Shown: in pieces, positions 1-7,724 of the stretch | Numbering within the stretch: position 1 is the stretch's first letter | Layout: every line of letters starts with the position of its first letter | Origin: Lentisphaeria bacterium | GTDB taxonomy: Bacteria > Verrucomicrobiota > Lentisphaeria > Oligosphaerales > Oligosphaeraceae | Direction: 5' to 3' | Assembly: GCA_024405215.1 (NCBI GenBank) | Contig: JAKSPB010000035.1 | Coordinates: 1 to 32,985, forward strand | Length of the DNA stretch: 32,985 bases | Notes under the pieces: generated by a model | What the model was told of the DNA's origin: nothing | Databases searched by the model: none | Seen by the model: the letters and a program-made list of their open reading frames with translations, nothing else | Program-made: the position numbers and the translations under genes

Positions 1-54
1 CAGGTCCGGCAGGTCCGGCAGGTCCGGCAGGTCCGGCAGGTCCGGCAGGTCCGA
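1..54. repeat. 9-bp tandem repeat (CAGGTCCGG)n at the window edge
   Basis: Five complete copies of CAGGTCCGG are followed by a sixth with one changed base, and the array runs off the left edge. Read in the right frame, both strands encode Gly-Pro-Ala triplets, the pattern of collagen-like repeats. On the minus strand this frame is open from a GTG at 85 to the window edge; on the plus strand it reads into a stop at 150-152 with no recognisable C-terminal domain. It could be the start of a collagen-like gene leaving the window leftwards, or a non-coding repeat. I cannot decide between these. Confidence 0.85.
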
Positions 55-86
55 CCCGATTTCTCCACGGAAAAGTTCCTATCACC

Positions 87-114
87 TTGCAATTCGCTCT
101 TTTTCGCTTATATT
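87..114 (+). promoter_or_regulatory. Putative sigma-70-type promoter of the rpmH cluster
   Basis: TTGCAA at 87-92 and TATATT at 109-114 are separated by 16 bases in an AT-rich stretch upstream of rpmH. The spacing and match to -35 and -10 consensus are good. It would give a leader of roughly 65 bases. This is inferred from sequence only. Confidence 0.5.
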
Positions 115-186
115 TAGCAACTTGCCATTTTAGGCGACAATTTTTTTCTTAATTCATATCAACCTCTTTCATAAGGAATTACCACC

Positions 187-321
187 ATGAAAATGACTTA
201 CCAGCCCCACGTCAAGAGCCGCAAGCGCACCCACGGTTTCCGCAAGCGCATGGCTACGGCCGACGGCCGTAAGATTCTGGCCCATCGCCGGAAGGTTGGC
301 CGTAAGCGCCTGACGGTGTAA
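187..321 (+). CDS. rpmH: Large ribosomal subunit protein bL34
   Basis: The 44-residue protein is a textbook bL34, a small basic protein of the 50S subunit. It starts MKMTYQPH and carries HGFRKRMAT followed by [18 protein letters not shown], matching the family along its whole length, although Lys-Met replaces the more usual Lys-Arg near the start. An AAGGA at 173-177 lies 9 bases before the ATG and supports this start. It is the first gene of the rpmH-rnpA-yidD-yidC-khpB cluster, with rnpA beginning 21 bases after its stop. It is too short for a typical ORF listing but is certain from the sequence. Confidence 0.97.
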   Translation: MKMTYQPHVKSRKRTHGFRKRMATADGRKILAHRRKVGRKRLTV

Positions 322-342
322 TCTTGCAGGAGTCTCAAGGCC

Positions 343-756
343 ATGGCCGAGTCCTGCGGGAAAGCACTCTCTTCCGACAAGGCCTTCGGCCCCGCCGCAC
401 GCCTGCGCTGCCGGGCACATCTGGATGCCGTTCGTGCCAATGGCATGAATCTGGCCGGCAGATATAGCGTCATTGTAGTTCTGAAAACGCCGCCGGAGAT
501 GGATCGCCGGACGGCGTTTTTGATTTCTCGGCGCTTTGATTTGAACGCCGTAGTGCGGAACCGGGCCAGAAGACTTCTACGGGAATGCTGGAGACAGCTC
601 TTCCCAAATCTCGCACCTTGCTGGGTATTGATGATCCCCCGGAAAGGAATCAAGAACGCAAAACTTGGTGATGTATTTCCGGAAATCCGCAAAAATCTCT
701 TGAAAGCAGGTGTCCTTGTCTCCTTGGATGACGACGAAAAATCCACTCCATCCTGA
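343..756 (+). CDS. rnpA: Ribonuclease P protein component
   Basis: This 137-residue basic protein is the RNase P protein subunit, which binds the catalytic RNA and helps it remove 5' leaders from pre-tRNAs. The family signature RNRARRLLRE is at residues 72-81, preceded by a strand with FLISRRFDLNAVVRN. The first 20 or so residues extend beyond the conserved fold. A CAGGAG at 327-332 sits 10 bases before the ATG and supports the start. Position directly after rpmH is the classic arrangement. Its 3' end precedes or overlaps the start of yidD, depending on the start chosen for that gene. Confidence 0.95.
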   Translation: MAESCGKALSSDKAFGPAARLRCRAHLDAVRANGMNLAGRYSVIVVLKTPPEMDRRTAFLISRRFDLNAVVRNRARRLLRECWRQLFPNLAPCWVLMIPRKGIKNAKLGDVFPEIRKNLLKAGVLVSLDDDEKSTPS

Positions 757-796
757 AGACGGCGCAAAGACGGACGGTGCGGAGCATTCCCCCGGA

Positions 797-1027
797 ATGG
801 CGGCACGAATCTGTGCGGCGCTGATTCGTGGCTACCAACTTACGATCTCCCGCGTGAAGCCCCCATGCTGTCGTTTCACGCCCACTTGTTCCGCGTATGG
901 CCGAGAGGCCTTCCTTGTCCATGGATTCTGGAAGGGGTTCTGGCTGACGGCCTGGCGGATTTTGCGCTGCAATCCTTTTTATCACGGAAACCTCGTGGAT
1001 CCCGTTCCCCCTCGTAAAGAACAATGA
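797..1027 (+). CDS. yidD: Membrane protein insertion efficiency factor YidD
   Basis: YidD is a small membrane-associated protein that assists YidC-dependent insertion. The sequence has the family core RGYQLTIS, then CCRFTPTCSAYGREA, then a C-terminal RILRCNPFYHG...DPVP. The three conserved Cys and the HG motif are present. From ATG 797 the protein is 76 residues, the usual size, and a GGAG at 781-784 lies 12 bases upstream. Earlier in-frame starts exist at 728 (ATG) and 710 (GTG), which would overlap rnpA and add a non-conserved N-terminus, so I prefer 797. The stop overlaps the yidC start as ATGA, suggesting translational coupling. Confidence 0.88.
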   Translation: MAARICAALIRGYQLTISRVKPPCCRFTPTCSAYGREAFLVHGFWKGFWLTAWRILRCNPFYHGNLVDPVPPRKEQ

Positions 1028-2766
1028 AGAAACTAGACCCGGTATCTCTGATTGGCTCCATCATCTGTGCATTGGCGCTGGTCGGTATTTTTTTCTATAA
1101 CTATCAGAGCCTGAAGAAGCAGCAGAACGTACCTGTCGTGACCAGTGCGGAGGCGCAGCCTCAGGCGGAGCCACAGGGCAATGCCATGGCTTCCGACAAC
1201 GCTGTCGTGGCGCAGGCTACACAGGCAATCGTTCCTGTAGGGAAAGAGCAGATTCAGCGGGAACCCGTGGAGTTGACGGTTCCTGGACAGTTCAAGGTCG
1301 TGATGGATGCCATGGGCCGCGGTGTCCAAAAAGTCACTCTGGACAATTATACCGTCCAGACCAAAAAGCCTGAATGCAAGAACGACCTGGTGGTCATGGG
1401 CCAGGAGAAGGCGCCTTTCCTGTCCCTGGACGTGAATGGCGTCGCATTGTATGAAATCGCGGAGCCGGAAATCACCGAAAAGGGCGTCAAGACCCACCGT
1501 TCCGATGCGGCTGCCGCCTTCCGCTACGATGAAAGCTGGGAGTTGGTTCCTGTGGAAGACCAGCCATATTCGATCCAGTATACGCTGAAAGTCACCAATA
1601 CGGGCAGTGCGGTCACCACGGTTCCCCTGATGCTTCTCTCCAGCGGCGTTCTTCCCGACTTCCTTTCCAATGAGTCAAATACTTCCTTCTCCCGCTACCT
1701 TTCCGGTTGCGTGGCCTACGGACGAGCCTCCAAGGATGATGCCAAGACATTGTCTCTGAAGGAGATATCTCCGGATAAGATGGACGATGCCAAGATGGCG
1801 AAATACCTGGTCACTCCTGCCAACTGGCTGGGCGTCTCCTCCAAGTATTTCCTCTTCGCCTTGCGCGAACCCAAGATGGGCGGCCAGCCCACGGTCTTCC
1901 CCGGCTTCCTTGCCAAGGAGCCTCAGGAATTTTATCCGCAGCAGCTCTTCGCGGGCAAGGCGGTCCTGCCGACCGTTACCTTGCAGCCTGGCGAGAGCCA
2001 GGTCATTACGGTCACGGGCTATGCGGGCCCCAAGAGCTACCAGCTGCTGGAACCCATGGGCCATGGGATTTCCTCCATCCTGAATATGGATCTCTTCTTC
2101 TTCTGGCATTGCAACTGGATGGGCTGGCTCTGCAAGATGCTGCTGAAGGCCCTGAACGGCATTGCCGGATGGTTCTCTCCCGCTTACGCATACGGTTTGG
2201 CCATCATCTTGATTACGCTGATCGTCAAGGCTGTCTTTATGCCGCTGATGTGGCATAGCACCCGTAGCATGAAGAAGATGAGCGCCGTCCAACCCCAGTT
2301 GAAAGTCCTCCGCGAGAAGTACAAGAACGATCCCCAGCGGATGTATTACGAGCAGCAGAAGCTCTTCAAGGAAAACGGCGTCAGCCAGATGGGCGGATGC
2401 CTGCCCATGCTGGTGCAGATTCCCGTCTTCTTCGCCATGTTCAATACTTTCCGCGGCGCCATCGAGATCCGCAACGCCGGGTTCCTCTGGGTCAGCGACC
2501 TCTCCATGCCGGATCCCATCTTCGGATTGCCCATCCATCCTCTGGCCATCATGACAGGTGTGACCATGTTCCTCCAGCAGCGCCTGCAGCCCATGCCGGA
2601 TCCAAACCAGGCGAAGATGATGAACATCATGTCCCTGGTCTTCGTCGTTTTCTTCTACAATATGCCTGCCGGACTGACCCTCTACATGACCGTCAACCAG
2701 CTCTTCACCATCGTCCAGATGCTCTGCTTCAAGAAGCTGGAAAAAAAGACCGTCAAGGTTGCGTAA
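1024..2766 (+). CDS. yidC: Membrane protein insertase YidC
   Basis: The 580-residue protein inserts and folds inner-membrane proteins, alone or with SecYEG. It has the Gram-negative layout: an N-terminal membrane segment (about residues 8-26, SLIGSIICALALVGIFFY), a large periplasmic beta-rich domain to about residue 340, then the conserved insertase domain. That domain shows WGLAIILITL-like first helix, the charged cytoplasmic hairpin around MKKMSAVQPQLKVLREKY, GGCLPMLVQIPVFFAMF, and the final NIMSLVFVVFFYNMPAGLTLYM. The start overlaps the yidD stop by 4 bases. The presence of the periplasmic domain argues for a two-membrane cell envelope. Confidence 0.97.
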   Translation: MKKLDPVSLIGSIICALALVGIFFYNYQSLKKQQNVPVVTSAEAQPQAEPQGNAMASDNAVVAQATQAIVPVGKEQIQREPVELTVPGQFKVVMDAMGRGVQKVTLDNYTVQTKKPECKNDLVVMGQEKAPFLSLDVNGVALYEIAEPEITEKGVKTHRSDAAAAFRYDESWELVPVEDQPYSIQYTLKVTNTGSAVTTVPLMLLSSGVLPDFLSNESNTSFSRYLSGCVAYGRASKDDAKTLSLKEISPDKMDDAKMAKYLVTPANWLGVSSKYFLFALREPKMGGQPTVFPGFLAKEPQEFYPQQLFAGKAVLPTVTLQPGESQVITVTGYAGPKSYQLLEPMGHGISSILNMDLFFFWHCNWMGWLCKMLLKALNGIAGWFSPAYAYGLAIILITLIVKAVFMPLMWHSTRSMKKMSAVQPQLKVLREKYKNDPQRMYYEQQKLFKENGVSQMGGCLPMLVQIPVFFAMFNTFRGAIEIRNAGFLWVSDLSMPDPIFGLPIHPLAIMTGVTMFLQQRLQPMPDPNQAKMMNIMSLVFVVFFYNMPAGLTLYMTVNQLFTIVQMLCFKKLEKKTVKVA

Positions 2767-2808
2767 GAACCCTTTCCATTCATTCCTTTCTTTTAGGAGA
2801 CTCTTTTC

Positions 2809-3342
2809 ATGACACAAGAAGAACTTCAGGCATTGGCTAAAAATTCCCTGGACAAGATGGTGGAGCTCCTGGACTTCCAGGCACAAGCCACGATCCAGAA
2901 CGCGGAAGAAGGGCAGGGCTTCAAGCTCAACCTCGCCAGCGAGGACGCCGGCAGGATTATCGGAAGGAAGGGACAGACTCTTGAGGCGCTGGAACTTGTG
3001 CTTAACCGAATCATCAAGAAAAACGACGAGGATGCACCTTGGGTTCCTGTGGAAATCGACGGTTATTCCACAGGACGTACCGGCGATGCTCCGAAACGCG
3101 ACAAGGATGGCAGACGCTGCATCCTGGACGACGAGACTGTCGACCAGCTTACACGCATGGCCCTGGACTGCGCCAAGGAAGTCCGCCATTGGAAGAAGAG
3201 CAAGCGTCTTGGGCCCTATCTGCCTGCCGAACGCCGCGTCATCCATACCGCGTTGAAGGATGATGCCGAGGTCACGACGGAATCCATTCCTGCGCCGGAG
3301 GCCGGCGACCGCATGAAATACGTGGAAATCCTGCTGAAGTAG
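2809..3342 (+). CDS. khpB: KH-R3H RNA-binding protein KhpB (Jag/SpoIIIJ-associated)
   Basis: This 177-residue protein is the KhpB/Jag RNA-binding partner commonly encoded after yidC. A KH domain is centred on GRIIGRKGQTLEAL (from residue 48) and an R3H domain on LPAERRVIHTALKDD (from residue 138). It lacks the N-terminal Jag_N domain found in Firmicutes. Between KH and R3H there is an extra charged linker of about 20 residues (88-107, RTGDAPKRDKDG region), and the C-terminus replaces the usual EPYRRVVI-type ending with RMKYVEILLK. A TAGGAGA lies just upstream of the ATG at a suitable distance. It is the last gene of the cluster, followed by a strong hairpin. Confidence 0.93.
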   Translation: MTQEELQALAKNSLDKMVELLDFQAQATIQNAEEGQGFKLNLASEDAGRIIGRKGQTLEALELVLNRIIKKNDEDAPWVPVEIDGYSTGRTGDAPKRDKDGRRCILDDETVDQLTRMALDCAKEVRHWKKSKRLGPYLPAERRVIHTALKDDAEVTTESIPAPEAGDRMKYVEILLK

Positions 3343-3351
3343 GAGGCTGTT

Positions 3352-3384
3352 CTATGCGAAGGCGAGAATACCGCCTTCGCATAG
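3352..3384 (+). terminator. Strong hairpin after khpB
   Basis: A perfect 13-bp stem (CTATGCGAAGGCG at 3352-3364 pairing with 3372-3384) encloses a 7-base loop, starting 10 bases after the khpB stop. There is no long U-tract directly after the stem, only the T-rich repeat units further on. It may be a terminator or an RNA-stabilising end. It also abuts the 11-mer array. Confidence 0.6.
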
Positions 3385-3391
3385 GATAATA

Positions 3392-3612
3392 GATAGTTTT
3401 TGTATAGTTTTTGTATAGTTTTTGTATAGTTTTTGTATAGTTTTTGTATAGTTCTTGTATAGTTCTTGTATAGTTCTTGTATAGTTCTTGTATAGTTTTT
3501 GTATAGTTCCTTGTGGTGGCAAACTTTCTATCTAGGGAAACCCGCCTGTCTTGGCTATTCTACCACTATACACAAACTATACAAGAACTATACACAAACT
3601 ATTATCTATCCT
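3392..3612. repeat. 11-bp tandem array TATAGTTTTTG with inverted units on the far side
   Basis: Eleven near-perfect head-to-tail copies of an 11-bp unit fill 3392-3513. Units 6-9 share a T-to-C change (TATAGTTCTTG) and stand together. A non-repeat core of about 57 bases follows (3514-3570). Then three units in the opposite orientation occupy 3571-3603 (CACAAACTATA, CAAGAACTATA, CACAAACTATT). GATAATAGATAG-like ends on the left are mirrored on the right (TATTATCTATCC). The two arms could pair into a long imperfect hairpin. A second locus of the same design begins at 32801. No coding capacity is apparent. Confidence 0.9.
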
Positions 3613-3630
3613 ATAAAAGAAGCATTTCCC

Positions 3631-4542
3631 CTAGAATAGATCCAGCATGCTATCCAGATAGATTTCCTCGCGGACTTTCAGCTGGCATTCCTGGCGGGTT
3701 AAGTAGTATAGTATAAACTCCAGGAGAATTGCGCTGCCAAGTCCCCGTCCTTCGATCTTGAAGTGTGAGAAACCTTCAGGAAGATAGATATTCCGGATAT
3801 CGTCAATGCCAATGAAAGCAGGACTGGCCATGGCTTGGGAAAAACGATATCCCTTTGCTCCTCCCGGTGCAGAGCAAGGGAAGTCTGGACAATCCTCGCC
3901 TAGGTTCTGTCGGCTCACATTCTCATAGCATCGCCTTCTGTCCGCGCAGCCAGTCCAGCAGCATTCGTTGCAGAGGAACTCCACCTTGGCCTTCTGCGCT
4001 TCGGAGAGGGTCTCCAGCTTGTCAAAAGAGCGGTTTAGCCGAAAGTCCGGCACGACATAGCGGAATTCCCCCCGTGCCAGCTCGTCTTGAAATTGCCGGA
4101 AAGCGGTCAAGACCTTTGTGGTAGAGGAGACGAGATACAGCCCGGGATAGTTCTTTCTCAAATGTTCCAGAAGCAATTCAGAGTGGATGATGACGCCATT
4201 CTGCACGCCATTGCCGTTGTTGAACAAGGCGCAGAGGGCGTTGCATTTTCCATCGGAAAGGTGTTCTTCTTTCAGCAAAGAGTTGCTGAAGGTCAAACGG
4301 GCGGAAATTCCGAATTTTTGCATCAGCGACAGAATTTTCCGGGCATCATTTTCGCCGCCTCCGAGGCGTCCTCCTCCCCAAAGGCATTCGGCAGGGGCAC
4401 CATAGATGGAGCCGATATCACACCAATCATAGAAGTATTCCCGATGCTTTTGGAAGAGAGGCAGGAAGACACGGTAGAATTCATGGCACTCGAATAGTCC
4501 AGGAAGATGATAGTAGGCTATTCTATTGGACTTGCTGGTCAT
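3631..4542 (-). CDS. U32-peptidase-like protein with cysteine cluster
   Basis: The 303-residue protein shows features I associate with the peptidase U32 family: FSNSLLKEEHL (85-95), a barrel-like alternation of strands and helices, and FKIEGRGLGS at 261-270, close to the KIEGRxKS signature of U32 proteins. Seven Cys fall between residues 191 and 223 (C191, C194, C195, C199, C205, C218, C223), reminiscent of the iron-sulfur cysteines of UbiU/UbiV. Many U32 proteins act in tRNA or rRNA hydroxylation or ubiquinone synthesis rather than proteolysis, so the substrate here is unknown. TAGGAAATC before the ATG supports the start. It lies 36 bases downstream of tcdA on the same strand. The family call is moderate and the function open. 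Confidence 0.6.
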   Translation of the reverse strand: MTSKSNRIAYYHLPGLFECHEFYRVFLPLFQKHREYFYDWCDIGSIYGAPAECLWGGGRLGGGENDARKILSLMQKFGISARLTFSNSLLKEEHLSDGKCNALCALFNNGNGVQNGVIIHSELLLEHLRKNYPGLYLVSSTTKVLTAFRQFQDELARGEFRYVVPDFRLNRSFDKLETLSEAQKAKVEFLCNECCWTGCADRRRCYENVSRQNLGEDCPDFPCSAPGGAKGYRFSQAMASPAFIGIDDIRNIYLPEGFSHFKIEGRGLGSAILLEFILYYLTRQECQLKVREEIYLDSMLDLF

Positions 4543-4578
4543 GATTTCCTAATAATAGAGTCCAGGATGAATTTCAGG

Positions 4579-5310
4579 TTATTCTCCTTTTCGGGGACGT
4601 GTTTCCAGCTGAAGAAGGGGCGCCATGAGGGCATTGGCGCAGAGGAATCCGGCGGTCGCTGTGACAGTGACGATCGAGCCCATGGGGCGTCGCTCGCCTT
4701 CGGTTTCGGCCTTTCCCTCGCATAGGATGGGGAGTTCCTTCGAGGCGACGCACAGGATGCCTTTTTCAATGCCTTGCTTTCGTAGCGTCTTCCGTATGAT
4801 GCGGGCCAGCGGGCTTCCGCTGGTCTGGGAGAGTTCCGTGACTTCCAGGCCGGTTGGGCGCGTCATATTTGCGGCGCCCAGGCTGCTGACTACGCGCAGA
4901 TTGCGCTGGACACATTCCTCCAGGAGCGCCAGTTTCGCCTGACGTTCGTCGATGGCGTCCAGTACGCCGGTCCAATGGCGTTCTCCCAGCAGTGCGGGGA
5001 TGTTTTCAGGCGAAAGGCGCAGCTGTTTCAGCGTCAGCTGGATTTCCGGGTTGATATCTTTCAGGCGTTCCGCCAGAACCTGGACCTTGGGGCGTCCCAG
5101 AGTGCTTTGCAGAGCCAGCAACTGCCGATTGAGATTACTTGGCTGTACCAGGTCGTAATCCACCAGGGTCAGGCTCCCTGCACCGCTTCGTGCCAGGGCT
5201 TCGGCTGCCCATGCCCCTACGCCGCCCAGTCCGCAGACTAGGAAATCGGCGTAGTGCATACGTGCCAGGGCGTCATCGCCAGCCAGGAGTGCCAGTCGGG
5301 AGAGATCCAT
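4579..5310 (-). CDS. tcdA: tRNA threonylcarbamoyladenosine dehydratase (TcdA/CsdL, ThiF family)
   Basis: This 243-residue E1-like enzyme is predicted to use ATP to cyclise t6A to ct6A at tRNA position 37. It has the nucleotide-binding GLGGVG at residues 27-32, an acidic strand end at D51 (LTLVDYDLV), SNLNRQ at 58-63, and VLDAIDERQAK in the middle, as in the TcdA branch. The C-terminal Gly-rich GSIVTVTATAGFLCANAL is also typical. I chose the ATG at 5310 because homology starts there. A longer reading frame upstream starts with TTG and covers unlike sequence. The leader is C-rich and has no Shine-Dalgarno. Other ThiF-family roles are possible but less likely. Confidence 0.85.
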   Translation of the reverse strand: MDLSRLALLAGDDALARMHYADFLVCGLGGVGAWAAEALARSGAGSLTLVDYDLVQPSNLNRQLLALQSTLGRPKVQVLAERLKDINPEIQLTLKQLRLSPENIPALLGERHWTGVLDAIDERQAKLALLEECVQRNLRVVSSLGAANMTRPTGLEVTELSQTSGSPLARIIRKTLRKQGIEKGILCVASKELPILCEGKAETEGERRPMGSIVTVTATAGFLCANALMAPLLQLETRPRKGE

Positions 5311-5427
5311 AAGGGGAGGGGGAAAGGGCTGTAGAGGCTTTTGCAATCCAGCGTGTTCAGAGTTGGCATTTTCCCGAGTCCTGCGCCTCGGGCACAAATC
5401 AAGTCTGTGCCGTCAATCCGTGACGGT

Positions 5428-5515
5428 AAAAAAAAGGGGACGAAGAGCGATAAGTTGCGTTCTATATCGGAAAGAGGGGGGGGGATTTTCCGATATGAAC
5501 AGGCTCTTCGTCCCC
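5428..5515 (-). terminator. Long intrinsic terminator of pfp with a nested hairpin
   Basis: On the minus strand a 13-bp stem (GGGGACGAAGAGC and its complement, 5503-5515 with 5436-5448) is followed directly by eight T (5428-5435). The 54-base loop holds its own perfect 10-bp stem (5464-5473 with 5487-5496) capped by a loop with nine C on the minus strand (nine G on the plus). Stem plus T-tract is the classical rho-independent form. It should end transcription from pfp before tcdA. Confidence 0.8.
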
Positions 5516-5631
5516 AAAGGGATGTCGGAGATGTTTTTACATCTCCTTTTCGTGACGGCCCATACTGTAACGGCATTTTTCCATTTCGCAAACGGAAATG
5601 GGAAAAACACCGTCACAAAAGCCCGAAAACC
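5516..5631. other. Hairpin-rich non-coding stretch downstream of pfp
   Basis: Two further stem-loops follow one another between the pfp stop and its T-tailed terminator. The first is a perfect 8-bp stem GGAGATGT/ACATCTCC (5527-5534 and 5539-5546) with a T4 loop. The second has outer arms GTGACGG/CCGTCAC (5552-5558 and 5610-5616) and an inner stem of TTTTTCCATTTC with a one-base bulge (5576-5587 and 5594-5607). CCGTCA...TGACGG recurs at 5410-5426. With the terminator, about 210 bases are nearly all paired. No gene is visible here. Confidence 0.65.
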
Positions 5632-7287
5632 CTAGAGATGTTCCAGGGCCAGGGTCTTGGTGGGCTGGTCGCAGACATCGGCGGGGCCGAAGTACTGGAT
5701 GGGGCCGGGATAGCAGAACTCAACGCCCTTGGCCCATGCGTCGCGGTTTGCGGCGAGGGTCTGGAAGGGCTTGCCGTTCAGGTCGACGAGAGCCTTCTTG
5801 ATCACGGGCACGTCCTTTCCGTGACGATGCTCCATGTTCATCATCATGGTCAGCGGGATGCCACCGGCGACCCACTGGTCAATGGGCTTGGAGATGTTGC
5901 GGCAGGAGGACATGTAGCCGGTCTTGCCGGAGTTGATCAGGGCGCTGGCGGTGTAGCCCAGGGAGTAGCAGTAGTTGGCGTCGAAATTGGAGGGCGCGGC
6001 GCAACGGCCTTCGTAGCCGAAGAAGTGGCACTGGCTGGAGAACTTGATCTTCTTGCCTTCCGCGGCGTTCTTGGCCTTGATGTTGGTTTCGATCATCTGG
6101 GCCAGGAGCTTCTCTGTCTCGATCTTGGAGACCTGGACGTTGCCGTGAGGATCGCGGTCGCCGACCAGCTGGGCCTTGATGGCGGTGGGCAGCGGCTTGA
6201 AGGCATCGGCGCTGCCGGCGCTCAAGCGGGCTTCCACGAAGGCGATCTTGGAGTCGATGTCGGAGAGGGCGTCGAACTCGGCCTGGTTCTTGGCCAGCAT
6301 GTCATTCAGCTCGGCGATCAGGGTCTGGATCTCGGGGATGAACTCGATGAGGCCTTCGGGAATCAGGACGACACCGAAGTTCATGGCGTTCTCGGCGCGG
6401 TTCACTACGATGGAGGTCAGCTGATCCACGATCTGGCGCAGCGACATCTTCTTCTCGGCGACTTCCTCGGAGACGATGCATGCCTGGGGATGGGTCTGGA
6501 GTGCGCATTCCAGGGCGATGTGGGAGGCGCTACGGCCCATCAGCTTGATGAAGTGCCAGTACTTGCGGGCGCTGTTGGCGTCGCGCATGATGTTTCCGAT
6601 GAGTTCGGAGTAGACCTTGGTGGCGGTGTCAAAGCCGAAGGAGACTTCGATCCAGGCGTTCTTCAGGTCGCCGTCGATGGTCTTGGGGCAGCCGATGACC
6701 TGGATGCCGGCGTTCTTGGCCACCAGATACTGGGCCAGGGTGCAGGCGTTGGTGTTGGAGTCGTCACCGCCGATGATGACGATGGCGTTGATGCCGTGCT
6801 TCTTGCAGTTGGCCATGACCTTCTCGAACTGTTCCTCGGTCTCCAGCTTGGTGCGGCCGCTGCAGATCATGTCGAAGCCGCCGGTGTTGCGGTAGGAGTC
6901 GATGATGGCGTCGTCCAGGACGATGTACTTGTCGTCAATGAGTCCGGAGGGGCCGCCCAGGAAGCCATAGAGTTCGTTGGCGCTGTTCAGTTTCTTGAGG
7001 CCGTCATAGAGACCCGCGATGACGTTGTGGCCGCCGGGGGCCTGTCCGCCGGAGAGGATCACGCCGGCCTTGATGGCCTTGGTGGCGGAAGGCGCGCCGG
7101 GAACGAAGTCGATGGCGGGCAGGCCGTAGGTATCGGGGAAAAGTTTCTTGATGGCTTCCTGGTCAGCCACTGACTGGGTGGGGGCGCCCAGTTTCGCTGT
7201 GGCGAAGGGACCATTTTCGGCCAGGATCTTGGGGAGGCGGGGCTGATAGGCAGCGCGGGCTTTCTGCAGAGAGGAGATTTCAGTCAT
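5632..7287 (-). CDS. pfp: Pyrophosphate-dependent 6-phosphofructokinase, long form
   Basis: The 551-residue enzyme phosphorylates fructose 6-phosphate with pyrophosphate in a reversible glycolytic step. GGQAPGGHN (80-88) forms the phosphate loop, GGDDSN (173-178) has the Asp that marks PPi rather than ATP specificity, PKTIDGD (201-207) carries the second diagnostic Lys and catalytic Asp, and MGRSASH is at 250-256. The length matches the plant-like and spirochaete long clade. The ATG at 7287 has no clear Shine-Dalgarno. It is followed by a hairpin-rich stretch and a strong terminator, and preceded by a 437-base gap, so it looks monocistronic. A PPi-PFK beside a V-ATPase fits an anaerobe with a PPi-sparing economy; that link is inference. 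Confidence 0.95.
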   Translation of the reverse strand: MTEISSLQKARAAYQPRLPKILAENGPFATAKLGAPTQSVADQEAIKKLFPDTYGLPAIDFVPGAPSATKAIKAGVILSGGQAPGGHNVIAGLYDGLKKLNSANELYGFLGGPSGLIDDKYIVLDDAIIDSYRNTGGFDMICSGRTKLETEEQFEKVMANCKKHGINAIVIIGGDDSNTNACTLAQYLVAKNAGIQVIGCPKTIDGDLKNAWIEVSFGFDTATKVYSELIGNIMRDANSARKYWHFIKLMGRSASHIALECALQTHPQACIVSEEVAEKKMSLRQIVDQLTSIVVNRAENAMNFGVVLIPEGLIEFIPEIQTLIAELNDMLAKNQAEFDALSDIDSKIAFVEARLSAGSADAFKPLPTAIKAQLVGDRDPHGNVQVSKIETEKLLAQMIETNIKAKNAAEGKKIKFSSQCHFFGYEGRCAAPSNFDANYCYSLGYTASALINSGKTGYMSSCRNISKPIDQWVAGGIPLTMMMNMEHRHGKDVPVIKKALVDLNGKPFQTLAANRDAWAKGVEFCYPGPIQYFGPADVCDQPTKTLALEHL

Positions 7288-7724
7288 TGTCGTTGGATTG
7301 TTTCTAGTTCAATGATATGGGGGAAATGGAAATTGCATGTAATATAACCCGACAGGAACGGACTATGGGGAATAATGTCACAGGAACATTCAGAACAGTT
7401 TGAATGTGAGCCTGTCCGTGAAAGCGTCAAAACAAGCGCATCATGATCATAAGGGATAGATTAGCAGCCGGTCTGGCCGAATATGACATTCTTGCACACC
7501 GATGAATTTTCCTGCTAGGAAGAGGTCAGATTCATTCCCGAATTGTCAAAAAGCTTTTCGGCTTCCTGTTTTTGGGGATATGTCAATGCGGATGGTGAGA
7601 TTTGTCGTAGGCATGGATTTATCCTCTGAAGAGGCCTGAATGCTGAAAAAACATATCTATTCTAAAATTTCGCAAGGGAATTTTAGTGCAAATAAATAAA
7701 AATCCCTTGCAAAAGACAATATGG
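7288..7724. other. Intergenic gap between permease gene and pfp
   Basis: No convincing gene is seen in these 437 bases. An imperfect hairpin spans 7380-7415 (ACAGG-CATTC arms pairing with GAATG-CCTGT), about 90-130 bases before the pfp start, and could belong to the pfp leader. On the minus strand a TATATT-like -10 box lies at about 7335-7345, but I find no good -35. The permease terminator occupies the right-hand end. Confidence 0.4.
7672..7710 (-). terminator. Hairpin terminator of the ABC permease gene
   Basis: GCAAGGGAATTTT (7672-7684) pairs with AAAAATCCCTTGC (7698-7710) with a single mismatch, forming a 13-bp stem that starts 14 bases after the permease stop on the minus strand. A loose T-rich tail (GAAATTTTAG) follows. 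It is likely a weak intrinsic terminator. Confidence 0.6.

Noticed and set aside
3392-3612. CRISPR array
   Set aside because: The repeats are 11 bp, contiguous and without spacers, and no cas gene is in the window.
3385-3612. Replication origin next to the rpmH cluster
   Set aside because: No clear DnaA boxes (TTATCCACA) or dnaA gene are present; the closest strings, TTATCTATC, are poor, and the same repeat recurs beside ispE, so it is not a unique site.
5341-7173. A 610-codon open frame opposite pfp on the plus strand
   Set aside because: It lies antisense to a clear PPi-PFK, gives a low-complexity Gly/Val/Asp-rich product without known motifs, and is explained by third-position G/C bias.
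7288-7724. Riboswitch or tRNA in the long gap upstream of pfp
   Set aside because: I found only one weak hairpin and no motif of a known riboswitch class or a cloverleaf.
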